A stretch of DNA of 64,000 nucleotides from an uncultured Dysosmobacter sp. (GTDB lineage Bacteria; Bacillota; Clostridia; Oscillospirales; Oscillospiraceae): contig CAKTOO010000003.1 of NCBI GenBank assembly GCA_934590165.1, positions 1-64,000 on the forward strand, given 5' to 3'. This document shows, one piece after another, positions 49,776-57,737 of the stretch. The first letter of the stretch is position 1, and each line of letters starts with the position of its first letter. The translations under genes were made by a program, and so were the position numbers. Below the pieces are notes generated by a model. It did not search any database and had not been told where the DNA came from. It was given only the letters and a program-made list of their open reading frames with translations.

Positions 49776-50246
49776 GTGGAACAGCGGGAACAGGTATTTG
49801 ACCGGGTGTACCGGGAATATGGCCCGGCGCTGTACCGCTTCTGCCTGATGCAGATGAAAAATGCCGCCGACGCGGAGGACGTGATGCAGGAGGTGTTCGT
49901 GAAGCGGCTGTACCAGGCACCGCCCTTCCAGACGCCGGAGCACGAGCGGCGGTGGCTGTTCCGGGTGGCGCTGAACCAGTGCCGGGACGAGTGGAAGCGC
50001 AGCCGCCGGACAGAGCTGCCCCTGGAGGCGGCGGCCCTGGTGGCCGTGCCGGAGCCGGAGCGGGCGCTTTTGGAGCAGGTGGCGGCCCTGCCGGAAAAGC
50101 TGCGGACCGTCCTCCACCTCCACTACTGCGAGGGCTACTCCCAGCAGGAGATCGCCTCGCTGCTGGGTATCACGGTGTCGGCGGTGAAAATGCGGATGAA
50201 GCGGGGCCGGGAAGCCCTGCGGAGCAGTTGGGAGGGAGCGGAATGA
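49776..50246 (+). CDS. ECF RNA polymerase sigma factor (first module)
   Basis: 156 residues from GTG 49776, eight bases after GGGAGG; an in-frame GTG three codons earlier overlaps that site. Region 2 (VFDRVYREYGPALYRFCLMQ, AEDVMQEVFVKRLYQAP) and region 4 (LPEKLRTVLHLHYCEGYSQQ, IASLLGITVSAVKMRMKRGR) are complete, and nothing else is present, as in extracytoplasmic-function sigma factors. Its stop overlaps the start of a membrane protein of DUF4179 type by four bases, the arrangement of a sigma/anti-sigma pair. Confidence 0.93.
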   Translation: MEQREQVFDRVYREYGPALYRFCLMQMKNAADAEDVMQEVFVKRLYQAPPFQTPEHERRWLFRVALNQCRDEWKRSRRTELPLEAAALVAVPEPERALLEQVAALPEKLRTVLHLHYCEGYSQQEIASLLGITVSAVKMRMKRGREALRSSWEGAE

Positions 50247-51379
50247 ACCGGTATGCAAAAGCCATGAAAGCCTGTACCCCTCCGGCGGAGCTGGAGGCGC
50301 GGCTGCGGGAAAGGGTGCTGGCGGCGGAACGCCCCAAAGGCCATGTCCTGCGGCCCTGGAGCCTGGCCCGGAAGGCCGCTCTGGCGGCGGCGCTGGCGCT
50401 GGCGCTGACGGTGTCCGTGGGGGCGGCGGTGCTGGTGGAGTGGGACGCCATTTTCACAAAGCGGTTCGGTCCGGAGGCGTCCGCCTCCCCGGTGGCGGAG
50501 AGCTTGTTTCAGAAAGTGGACGTTACCTCTGTATGCGGTGATGTGACTGTGACGGTCCGGGAGGCCGTGGGGGACAGCAAGAGCATCTACCTCATTCTGG
50601 ATTACCGGCTGCCGGATCCTGCGGACCGGGCGGCGGTCCAGGCGGCGTGGGACAGCGAGACGGACCGGGTGGGCTGCCCGGATGTGCAGTTCTATGCCAC
50701 GGGCGAGGTGACCTGGGAGGACCTCCAGGCCGGGGACGGGGAACAGTGGCCGGCCCTGGACTGGACAAATTACGCGGCCTACAGCCGGTACAGTGCGAAC
50801 AATGCCCTGACGGCCTACCGGTTTACCGGCGGCTCCGGCTCCTCCGTATCGGCCCAGAGCTACGACCCGGACACCGGGACCTTGACGTACCTGGTGCGCT
50901 TTACCACCCAGTCCCAGACCCAGAACCTGACGGACCGGCCCCTGACGCTGCTGGTTCTGCCGCCCACCGTCACCGCGGCGGGCGGGGAGCAGGCGCTGGC
51001 GGACCACCCCGCCATCGTCACCTTCCAGCCGGGATACACCGCCCGGGCCCGGCAGGGTCAGACGCGGGACCCGGAGGCCCAGTTTTCCGCGGAGGTCATT
51101 CTCTCATCCCTGTCCATCACCGTGTCCTGCGGCAGCACGGACCTTGCGGACTGCGGCGCTCTGTGGCAGGCGGTGTGCCTTGTCTGGGAGGATGGCGGAG
51201 AGACACCGCTGACTGAAATGACCCGGGGGTACAGCGGCAGCGAGAGCAGCTACCAGGCGGATGGGGAGACATGCTATCGGACCAGCATGTCCGCCCAGTT
51301 CCTGGAGCCTCAGGACATCAGCCGGGTGGCGGCCGTCCGGGTGGGAGACCACCAGGTCCCCTTGCAGCCGGCGGCGTAA
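50243..51379 (+). CDS. DUF4179 membrane protein, putative anti-sigma factor
   Basis: 378 residues. A cytoplasmic N-terminal segment of ~45 residues (YAKAMKACTPPAELEARLRE) precedes one transmembrane helix (~46-66, AALAAALALALTVSVGAAVL) and a large extracytoplasmic domain rich in strands, matching DUF4179 proteins that partner ECF sigma factors. The inner segment would hold the sigma factor until an envelope signal is sensed outside. ATG 50243 overlaps the sigma stop (ATGA), so the two are coupled. A strong terminator follows. Confidence 0.85.
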   Translation: MNRYAKAMKACTPPAELEARLRERVLAAERPKGHVLRPWSLARKAALAAALALALTVSVGAAVLVEWDAIFTKRFGPEASASPVAESLFQKVDVTSVCGDVTVTVREAVGDSKSIYLILDYRLPDPADRAAVQAAWDSETDRVGCPDVQFYATGEVTWEDLQAGDGEQWPALDWTNYAAYSRYSANNALTAYRFTGGSGSSVSAQSYDPDTGTLTYLVRFTTQSQTQNLTDRPLTLLVLPPTVTAAGGEQALADHPAIVTFQPGYTARARQGQTRDPEAQFSAEVILSSLSITVSCGSTDLADCGALWQAVCLVWEDGGETPLTEMTRGYSGSESSYQADGETCYRTSMSAQFLEPQDISRVAAVRVGDHQVPLQPAA

Positions 51380-51391
51380 GCATACGAAGCG

Positions 51392-51424
51392 GCCCGGGGC
51401 GGAACATTTCCGCCCCGGGCTTTG
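51392..51424 (+). terminator. Terminator after the first sigma module
   Basis: A perfect 13-bp stem (51392-51404 with 51408-51420, loop CAT) followed by TTTGT. Confidence 0.8.
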
Positions 51425-51448
51425 TAACGAATCCCATGGTTTTGCGTC
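51423..51448 (+). promoter_or_regulatory. ECF-type promoter of the second sigma module
   Basis: TGTAAC at 51423-51428, 16-bp spacer, CGTC at 51445-51448, exactly the ECF layout. It begins at the end of the preceding terminator and 25 nt before the GTG start. Confidence 0.6.
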
Positions 51449-51472
51449 CTATGTGTGAAAGGCGGTGAGAAA

Positions 51473-51946
51473 GTGGCTGATTTCGAGGAGGTCTACCGGT
51501 GGTATTTCGCCGATGTTTACAAATACGTCCTGGCCCTCAGCCGGGACGAGGCCGTGGCGGAGGAGGTGACCCAGGAGACCTTTTTCAAGGCCCTCACCGC
51601 CATCGACGGCTTCCGGGGCCAGTGCCAGCTGCGGGTGTGGCTGTGCCAGATTGCCCGGAACCAGTACCTGACGCTGTGCCGGGAGCGGGGCAGGTTCACG
51701 CCCGAACCGCCGGAGGCGGCAGACGGCGGCATCGAGGAGGGCTTTGCCCGCCGGGAGGAGGCCAGGACCCTCCACCGGCTGCTCCACCAGCTGCCGGAGC
51801 CCTACAAGGAGGTGTTCTCCCTGCGGACCTTCGGGGAGCTGCCCTTTTCCCAGATCGGTGAGCTGTTCGGCAAAACGGAGAGCTGGGCCCGGGTGACCTA
51901 CTTCCGGGCCCGCCAGAAATTGAAGGAGGCATACCATGGAGCATGA
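51473..51946 (+). CDS. ECF RNA polymerase sigma factor (second module)
   Basis: 157 residues from GTG 51473, about eight bases after AAGGCGG; an earlier in-frame GTG at 51455 lies too near the promoter. Region 2 (FEEVYRWYFADVYKYVLALS, AEEVTQETFFKALTAI) and region 4 (LPEPYKEVFSLRTFGELPFS, IGELFGKTESWARVTYFRAR) are intact. It is distinct in sequence from the first sigma factor, so the two are separate modules and not a recent duplication. Its end overlaps the anti-sigma gene by 11 nt. Confidence 0.93.
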   Translation: MADFEEVYRWYFADVYKYVLALSRDEAVAEEVTQETFFKALTAIDGFRGQCQLRVWLCQIARNQYLTLCRERGRFTPEPPEAADGGIEEGFARREEARTLHRLLHQLPEPYKEVFSLRTFGELPFSQIGELFGKTESWARVTYFRARQKLKEAYHGA

Positions 51947-52571
51947 TATCATCTTTGACCTGCTGCCCCTGTACCACGACGGCGTGTGCTCGGCGGCCAG
52001 CCGGGCGGCGGTGGAGGCGCACTTGAAGGAGTGCGGGACCTGCCGGGAGGCGCTTTTGGAGATGGACGCGCCGCTGCCGGCGGAGGAGGAACAAAAAAAC
52101 ACCGCCGACGGGGCGGCGGTCAAGGGCATTTCCGAGGCGTGGAAAAAAGAGAAGTGGAAGGCCCGCCTCAAGGGCGCCGCCGTGGCCGCGGCGGTGTGCC
52201 TGCTGCTGTATGGCGGCTTTTATACGCTGACCAACTGGAACTGCGTCAAGGTCCCCACGGCTGTGCTGGAAGTGACAGAGCTGGCCTGGACGGATGGGCA
52301 GCTGTCCTTTCACCTGTTTGTAAACGATGAGAAGGACCTGCGGGAGGTGCGCTATGAGTACGATGAGGGCGGAAACATGTATATCGTGCCCCGGCGGCCG
52401 CTGCTCATCGGGAAACGCAGCACCACCGGCGGCCTGTGGGATTGGGATTATGACTTCGATATCAGCGCCTGCAACGAAACAGCGGCGGAGCGGGGGGCCC
52501 CGGAGGTGACCCGCATTTACCTGGGCCGGGGGAAGGACGCCGTCCTCCTGTGGGAAAAGAGCAGCCAGTAA
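51936..52571 (+). CDS. Anti-sigma factor with zinc-finger domain
   Basis: 211 residues. The N-terminal ~45 residues form a zf-HC2/ZAS-type anti-sigma domain: FDLLPLYHDGVCS and HLKECGTC supply the His/Cys set (HxxxCxxC). A transmembrane helix follows (~83-100, GAAVAAAVCLLLYGGFYTL), then an extracytoplasmic strand-rich domain (LAWTDGQLSFHLFVNDEKDL, GLWDWDYDFDISACN). It should hold the co-encoded sigma factor at the membrane. ATG 51936 lies within the sigma gene, indicating coupled translation. Confidence 0.88.
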   Translation: MEHDIIFDLLPLYHDGVCSAASRAAVEAHLKECGTCREALLEMDAPLPAEEEQKNTADGAAVKGISEAWKKEKWKARLKGAAVAAAVCLLLYGGFYTLTNWNCVKVPTAVLEVTELAWTDGQLSFHLFVNDEKDLREVRYEYDEGGNMYIVPRRPLLIGKRSTTGGLWDWDYDFDISACNETAAERGAPEVTRIYLGRGKDAVLLWEKSSQ

Positions 52572-52579
52572 CGTACAAG

Positions 52580-52614
52580 CAGCCCGCCGGGAAACTCCCC
52601 GGCGGGCTGTTTTT
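52580..52614. terminator. Bidirectional terminator sigma module / folA
   Basis: A 12-bp stem (52580-52591 with 52598-52609) followed by TTTTT, just before the folA stop. Confidence 0.85.
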
Positions 52615-53111
52615 CACAGCTTCGTATTCACATAGTCCACAAAGCGGTACGTGACGCCGTTTTCCGTAATGGGGTCGCTGACGGCCTCCACCTCCCAGCC
52701 CGGCAGCTTATCCAGGTTGGGGAAGAAGGTGTCCGCCTCCGGCGCGGCGGTGTCCACCCGGGTGACGAAGGCCCGCTTGCACTTGGGCAGCAGGGCGGTA
52801 TAGACGCTGCCGCCGCCGATGACCCAGAGCGCTTCCTCCTCCGTGCCGGCCGCGGTCTCCAGGGCTGCCTGGGGACTGGGGACGATCTCGCAGCCCTCCC
52901 GGTTGAAATCCACCTTATGGGTGATGACGATGTTCCGCCGGCGGGGCAGGGGCCTGCCGCCGGGGAAGGAGTCCAGGGTCTTGCGGCCCAGGATGACGGT
53001 GCCGTCAATGGTCAGGGAACGAAAGCGTTTCATGTCCGTGGGCAGGGAGAACAGCAGACCGCCCTCACAGCCGATGGCCCAGTTTTGGTCAGCGACAACG
53101 ATACAATTCAT
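52614..53111 (-). CDS. folA: Dihydrofolate reductase
   Basis: 165 residues. It regenerates tetrahydrofolate from dihydrofolate with NADPH. Motifs are NCIVVADQNWAIGCEGGLLF (residues 2-21), LPTDMKRFRSLTIDGTVILG with the acidic residue Asp ~26 that protonates substrate, GRKTLDSFPG and WVIGGGSVYTALLP. The usual Trp of PWHLP is absent, replaced by FSLPTD. It is 12 nt downstream of thyA on the same strand: ThyA produces the dihydrofolate that FolA reduces. Confidence 0.95.
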   Translation of the reverse strand: MNCIVVADQNWAIGCEGGLLFSLPTDMKRFRSLTIDGTVILGRKTLDSFPGGRPLPRRRNIVITHKVDFNREGCEIVPSPQAALETAAGTEEEALWVIGGGSVYTALLPKCKRAFVTRVDTAAPEADTFFPNLDKLPGWEVEAVSDPITENGVTYRFVDYVNTKL

Positions 53112-53123
53112 ATGGTATTCACC

Positions 53124-53954
53124 TCAAATGGCAATGGGAATCTTGTCTTCAAAGGGGGCGGGAGTGTACCCCTCCAGGGAGAAGCTGGCGGGGGTGAAGT
53201 CGTAAAAGTCGGTGACGCTGGGGTCCACCGTGAATTTCGGGGCGGGAGCGGGAGTCTGGGCCAGCATTTTTTCCACAATGGGCACATGGCGGTCATAGAT
53301 GTGGGCATCGGCAATGACATGGACCAGTTGGCCGGGCACCAGGCCGCTGACCTGGGCGAACATGTGGACCAGCACCGCGTACTGCACCACATTCCAGTTG
53401 TTGGCGGCCAGCATATCCTGGCTCCGCTGGTTCAAAATGGCGTTGAGCACGTTGCCGGAGACGTTGAACGTCATGGAGTAGGCGCAGGGGTACAGGTTCA
53501 TCTCGTGGAGGTCCTGGAAATTGTAGATATTGGTGAGGATGCGCCGGGAGGCGGGATTGTGCTTCAGATCGTACAGCACCCGGTCCACCTGGTCCATATC
53601 CCCCTCGGGATAGTGGTGCTTTACCGCCAGCTGGTAGCCGTAGGCCTTGCCGATGGAGCCGGTCTCATCCGCCCACTGGTCCCAGATCTTGGCGTCCAGG
53701 TCGTGGATGTTGTTGGACTTTTTCTGCCAGATCCACAAAAGCTCCTTCACCGCTGTTTTCCAGTAGGTCCGGCGGATGGTCAGGATGGGAAACTCCGCTT
53801 GCAGGTCGTAGCGGTTCACGATACCGAATTTCTTCACGGTGTGGGCGGGCGTGCCGTCCTCCCAGTGGGGGCGGACCTTCCGATCCGTGTCCCAGACGCC
53901 GTTGTCCAGAATGTCCCGGCAGTTTTGGATAAAGAGTTCGTCGGCGCGGCTCAT
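53124..53954 (-). CDS. thyA: Thymidylate synthase (ThyA type)
   Basis: 276 residues. It methylates dUMP to dTMP with methylenetetrahydrofolate. The catalytic Cys (~157) lies in LYPCAYSMTFNV; the common PPCH motif is replaced by YPCA, as in the long-form Bacillus-type enzymes. RRILTNIYNFQDLHEM supplies the phosphate-binding Arg pair and NWNVVQYAVLVHMFAQVSGL, DAHIYDRHVP the dUMP and folate contacts. It is the first gene of the thyA-folA operon; a TATACT hexamer lies on the minus strand at 53987-53992 as the likely -10. Confidence 0.94.
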   Translation of the reverse strand: MSRADELFIQNCRDILDNGVWDTDRKVRPHWEDGTPAHTVKKFGIVNRYDLQAEFPILTIRRTYWKTAVKELLWIWQKKSNNIHDLDAKIWDQWADETGSIGKAYGYQLAVKHHYPEGDMDQVDRVLYDLKHNPASRRILTNIYNFQDLHEMNLYPCAYSMTFNVSGNVLNAILNQRSQDMLAANNWNVVQYAVLVHMFAQVSGLVPGQLVHVIADAHIYDRHVPIVEKMLAQTPAPAPKFTVDPSVTDFYDFTPASFSLEGYTPAPFEDKIPIAI

Positions 53955-54165
53955 GGCACAGCCCTCCTATTTGTCGCATTTCTCATAGTATACCAAATCC
54001 AACCGGCGGTGTATAGCCAAAAATTTGACGGAATTCGATTCCATTTTCGACTGAACCACCAAAGGCCCCACAAAAGTTTTGTATCATTTGTATGAAATCC
54101 TGGTTGAGAAATGGTAAAAAGTGCGATAAGATAAGGGCCGCTGAAATGAAAGAGGGGGTGCTCCT

Positions 54166-55014
54166 ATGCTGGACTGCATCGAAGTGGGCAAGCGGGGATA
54201 TCTGGACGAGGATTTCCGCCTGTTCCACCTGAAAGACAGCCGCGCCCAGAAGGTGGACTACCATTATCACGAATTTGACAAGCTCATCCTGGTGTTGGGA
54301 GGCAAGGTGTCCTACGTGGTGGAGGGCGTCACCTATTTTCTCCAGCCCTGGGACCTGCTGCTGGTGCAGCACAACATGATCCACCGCCCTGTCATCGACC
54401 CGGCGGAGCCCTATGAACGGGTGGTCATTTGGCTGGGGCGGGAATGGCTGGAAAAGCGCAGTGACCCCGGCGAGGCCCTGGACACCTGCTTTGAAACCGC
54501 CCGGCAGCGGGGCTTCCACCTGCTGCGGTTCGGAGCGGAGCGGCGGCTTCAGTACATGCAGACCATCCAGCGGCTGGAGGAGGCTCTGGTGTCCCGGGAG
54601 TTCGGCGCCGCCCGGCTGGCGGACACCCTGTGCCAGCAGGTGCTCATCGGCGTGAACCGGGACATCCTCCGGGACCGTACCGCCCAGGAGCAGCGGGACA
54701 GCTACCGGGTGGACCCCAAAATGGAGGAGGTCCTCCGCTACATCGGGGAGCATCTGGAGGAGGATCTTTCCGTGGACGCCCTGGCAAACCGCTTTTACCT
54801 GAGCCGGTACTATCTGATGCACCGGTTCAAGGCTGTCACCGGCTACACCCTGCACCAGTACATCAACCAGAAGCGGCTGCTGCGGGCGGGGGAGCTTATC
54901 CGCGCTGGCGTGCCGGTGATGAAGGCGGCGGAGCAGGCGGGCTTCGCGGAGTACTCCACGTTCCTGAGGGCCTTCCAGAATACCTTCCACATGAGTCCCC
55001 GGGAGTTTCGGTGA
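54166..55014 (+). CDS. AraC family transcriptional regulator
   Basis: 282 residues. The N-terminal ~30-100 is a cupin sensor (YHYHEFDKLILVLGGKVSYV, FLQPWDLLLVQHNMIHRPVI). The C-terminal ~185-282 holds two helix-turn-helix units (LSVDALANRFYLSRYYLMHR, MKAAEQAGFAEYSTFLRAFQ, MSPREFR). GAGGGGGTG precedes ATG 54166. It is 28 nt upstream of a MATE exporter gene on the same strand, so it probably controls that exporter in response to a small ligand. Confidence 0.92.
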   Translation: MLDCIEVGKRGYLDEDFRLFHLKDSRAQKVDYHYHEFDKLILVLGGKVSYVVEGVTYFLQPWDLLLVQHNMIHRPVIDPAEPYERVVIWLGREWLEKRSDPGEALDTCFETARQRGFHLLRFGAERRLQYMQTIQRLEEALVSREFGAARLADTLCQQVLIGVNRDILRDRTAQEQRDSYRVDPKMEEVLRYIGEHLEEDLSVDALANRFYLSRYYLMHRFKAVTGYTLHQYINQKRLLRAGELIRAGVPVMKAAEQAGFAEYSTFLRAFQNTFHMSPREFR

Positions 55015-55042
55015 GCAACGATAGGAGAGAGAAGGGCAATCA

Positions 55043-56392
55043 ATGGAAACGAAACAACTGACTGTGGAATTCAGCCGCCAGGACCTTCGGCGGCTTATCA
55101 TCCCCCTGGTGGTGGAGCAGCTGTTGGCCATCACCGTGGGCCTGTTTGACTCCGTTATGGTGTCCCACGTGGGGGAGGCGGCCATCTCCGCCGTGTCGTT
55201 GGTGGACACCGTCAATGTGCTGCTGGTGAACGCCTTTTCCGCCCTTGCCACCGGCGGCGCCGTCATCGCCGGCCAGTACCTGGGCCGGCGGGAGCCCCGG
55301 AAAGCAGGCCACTCCGGCCAGCAGCTGCTGCTGTTCATGGGCGAGGCGTCCTTGCTCATCATGCTGTTTTTTTACCTGGGCAAGGGCTTTGTGCTGAACG
55401 TGGTGTTCGGCCAGGTGGAGCCGGATGTGGCGGCCTACGCCAATACGTATTATATGATCGTGGAGGCGTCCACGCCATTCCTGGCCATTTACAGCGCCGG
55501 TGCGGCGCTGTTCCGGGTCATGGGCAATTCCAAGATCTCCATGTGGGTGTCCCTGGCCATGAACGCCATCAATGTGGCGGGCAACGCCCTTTTGATCTTC
55601 GGTCTCCACATGGGCGTGGAGGGTGTGGCCATCCCCACCCTGGTATCCCGGGCGGCGGCCGCGGCGGCCATGGTGGTGCTGCTGAAGCGGCCGGGCCTTC
55701 CTATGCAGGTGGAGAAGTTCACTCTGCACCATGACCGCTACGTGGTGAAAAACATCCTGCGCTTCGGCGTGCCCAATGGCCTGGAGAGCAGCATGTTCCA
55801 GCTGGGCAAGATCCTGCTGCTGTCCACGGTGTCTGTGCTGGGCACTGCCTCCGTGGCTGCCAATGCCATCGGCAACACCATCTGCACCTTCCAGTGCGTG
55901 GCGGGCAACGCCCTGGGCCTTGCCATCGTCACGGTGGTGTCCCGGTGCATTGGCGCCGGCAGCTATGAGCGGGCCCGGTTCTACACAAAAAAGCTCATGA
56001 AATACACGTACCTGTTCATGTGCGGGGATATTCTGTTCATCACCGCCCTGCTGCCCCTCATCATGAAGCTGTACAACGTGTCCCCCGAGGCGTCATCCTG
56101 CGCCAGGACGATCATCCTCATGCACGGCTTCTTCGGGATGCTCCTCTGGCCCGCCTCCTTCACACTGCCCCAGGCCCTCCGGGCCGCCGGTGACACCCGC
56201 TTCACCATGCTGGTATCCACCGTCTCCATGTGGACCATGCGGGTGGGCTTCGGCATCCTGCTGGGCCGGTATTGGGGCTTCGGCGTCGTGGGCATCTGGA
56301 TGGCCATGTTCATCGACTGGATGGTGCGGGTGGCATTTTTCGTACCCCGGTTCCACGGCCACAGGTGGGAGACCATGGGCCTGCGGGACTGA
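55043..56392 (+). CDS. MATE family efflux transporter
   Basis: 449 residues with twelve transmembrane helices. MATE signatures are IPLVVEQLLAITVGLFDSVM in the first helix, GAAVIAGQYLGRR-like second-helix end (GGAVIAGQYLGRREPRKAG), and GNALGLAIVTVVSRCIGAGS in the second half. It should export a cationic drug or metabolite with sodium or protons. It forms an operon with the preceding AraC regulator. It is not closely similar to the other MATE protein in this window (41005-42396). Confidence 0.93.
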   Translation: METKQLTVEFSRQDLRRLIIPLVVEQLLAITVGLFDSVMVSHVGEAAISAVSLVDTVNVLLVNAFSALATGGAVIAGQYLGRREPRKAGHSGQQLLLFMGEASLLIMLFFYLGKGFVLNVVFGQVEPDVAAYANTYYMIVEASTPFLAIYSAGAALFRVMGNSKISMWVSLAMNAINVAGNALLIFGLHMGVEGVAIPTLVSRAAAAAAMVVLLKRPGLPMQVEKFTLHHDRYVVKNILRFGVPNGLESSMFQLGKILLLSTVSVLGTASVAANAIGNTICTFQCVAGNALGLAIVTVVSRCIGAGSYERARFYTKKLMKYTYLFMCGDILFITALLPLIMKLYNVSPEASSCARTIILMHGFFGMLLWPASFTLPQALRAAGDTRFTMLVSTVSMWTMRVGFGILLGRYWGFGVVGIWMAMFIDWMVRVAFFVPRFHGHRWETMGLRD

Positions 56393-56413
56393 ACAGCGCA
56401 AACATCAAAACAC

Positions 56414-56445
56414 AAGCCCTCCGGCCATGCCGGAGGGCTTATGTG
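56414..56445. terminator. Terminator between the MATE and second AraC gene
   Basis: A perfect 12-bp stem (56414-56425 with 56429-56440, loop CAT), extended by CACA/TGTG with one bulge. It lacks a long T-run. Confidence 0.7.
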
Positions 56446-57342
56446 TTATTCGTCTTTTCCCTGCTCCGGCTTCACCTGGAAGGATTGGCGGAACTTCCGG
56501 GGCGGCATTCCGGTGTGCTTGGAAAATTGCAGGTCGAAATAGTTCTGGGTGTCATAGCCCACCAGCTCCGCGATGCGGGAGATGGGCAGGTCCGTGGAAA
56601 TGAGCAGGTTCTGGGCCTCGCCGATGCGGCGGCGCAGCAGGTACTGCCGGGGGGAGTAGCCGCAGGTCTCCTTGAAGGCGTGGGCCAGATAGTAGGGGCT
56701 CACGTGGAGGACCTGCCCGATCTGCTGGAGCGTCAGGGCCTCGCTGTAATGCTGGTCGATATACTCCTTCACCCGCAGGCCCAGGGCACCCTGCTCCGTC
56801 TCCGCCGGCAGCCGCTGGGGCGCGGCGCCGGTCAGGTACAGAATGCGGCCCAGCAGGGACAGCAGCAGGTGGTGGCAGAAGGCCTCGCAGCCGGGCTGGT
56901 CGGCGGAGAGATAGCGGTACATCATGTCGTACAGGGTCCACAGGTCCTCCAGCTCGGCCCCTACGTGGTACACGGCGGGGGCGTCGTCGGGGATGAGGGC
57001 GTTTTCCCGCAGGCCCGGCAGGTGCAGGCCCGCGAAGGCCACACAGCAGCTGTCGATGGCGCCGTCGGCGCCGCCGGTGAGCTCGTCGTGGACCACGCCG
57101 CTGTTGAACAGCATCAGGTCGCCGCTTTGGATGTCGTAGGTCTTTTCCCCAATGAGGAAGCGGGCCTGGCCGCTGTGGACCAGCATGGCCTCGGCGAAAT
57201 CCGGATGGGCATGGAGCAGGCGGGGATGGGCGTTGTCAGAGGGGGCCCGCCGGCTGATGTAGAGCAGGCGGGGCATATTGTCCGGCGTGAACACCGGCTG
57301 AAAGTCCCGTTTCACGAGACACTGGACCTGTAAGTCCGGCAT
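56446..57342 (-). CDS. AraC family transcriptional regulator
   Basis: 298 residues from ATG 57342, with AAAGGAGG upstream; the frame is open 57 codons further but that part is Arg/Pro noise. A cupin sensor (~45-110: HAHPDFAEAMLVHSGQARFL, IQSGDLMLFNSGVVHDELTG) is followed by the DNA-binding domain (~205-298: YIDQHYSEALTLQQIGQVLH, SPYYLAHAFKETCGYSPRQY, MPPRKFRQSF). It is convergent with the MATE gene, so its target is more likely the redox operon to its right or a distant gene. Confidence 0.92.
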   Translation of the reverse strand: MPDLQVQCLVKRDFQPVFTPDNMPRLLYISRRAPSDNAHPRLLHAHPDFAEAMLVHSGQARFLIGEKTYDIQSGDLMLFNSGVVHDELTGGADGAIDSCCVAFAGLHLPGLRENALIPDDAPAVYHVGAELEDLWTLYDMMYRYLSADQPGCEAFCHHLLLSLLGRILYLTGAAPQRLPAETEQGALGLRVKEYIDQHYSEALTLQQIGQVLHVSPYYLAHAFKETCGYSPRQYLLRRRIGEAQNLLISTDLPISRIAELVGYDTQNYFDLQFSKHTGMPPRKFRQSFQVKPEQGKDE

Positions 57343-57613
57343 GGGCGGTCCTCCTTTGGCGTGCCCGCGGAGCGGACAGCAAGATTTTATAAATTTCCGG
57401 GAAAGCGGCGGCCGCGGGCGGAAGCGGGAAATGGGCCGGCCCGCGCAAAAAATTGCAAACGTTGTAATAGTGACTAAAAAACAAGGACGATTTTTGACGA
57501 AATAAGCAGGCAAACGATTTTTTCAAACTCGGCAAGAAGTTGAATGTAAATTTGGAAGCGCTGTGGTATCATACAGACAACATCAAGGAGAACGAAACAA
57601 GGAGGTGCCTGAA
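57343..57613. other. 271-bp divergent region, AraC gene / micropeptide unit
   Basis: AT-rich between about 57440 and 57600. It holds the extended -10 element of the micropeptide unit (57562-57572) and presumably the AraC gene promoter on the other strand, for which I find no clear -35/-10 pair. No further gene is visible. Confidence 0.5.
57562..57572 (+). promoter_or_regulatory. Extended -10 promoter of the micropeptide unit
   Basis: TGTGGTATCAT at 57562-57572; TGn before the hexamer makes an extended -10. No -35 is seen at the usual distance. The same 12 bases CTGTGGTATCAT occur in the promoter at 32851-32862. Confidence 0.5.
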
Positions 57614-57673
57614 ATGCTGTACACTGTGGTTTGCATCCTGGCTCTGGGCGGTGCCATGGCCCTGAACGGCTGA
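57614..57673 (+). CDS. Hydrophobic micropeptide, 19 residues
   Basis: ATG 57614 is preceded by a perfect AAGGAGGTG (57599-57607), and the frame ends TGA 57671-57673. The peptide is MLYTVVCILALGGAMALNG, a single short hydrophobic helix with one Cys and no charged residue. A promoter element lies 42 nt upstream and an intrinsic terminator begins 26 nt downstream, so the unit encodes nothing else. It could be a membrane micropeptide, a type I toxin-like peptide, or a small RNA that happens to contain a frame. I recognise no homolog. Confidence 0.55.
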   Translation: MLYTVVCILALGGAMALNG

Positions 57674-57698
57674 TTTGCCAGCCGGTTTCTGAACATTC

Positions 57699-57733
57699 CA
57701 GGCGGCTCTCGAGAGAGAGCCGCCTGTTTTTTT
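57699..57733. terminator. Terminator of the micropeptide unit
   Basis: A perfect 12-bp stem (57699-57710 with 57715-57726, loop GAGA) followed by TTTTTTT. It faces the convergent alcohol dehydrogenase gene, five bases before its stop. Confidence 0.9.
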
Positions 57734-57737
57734 GCGC

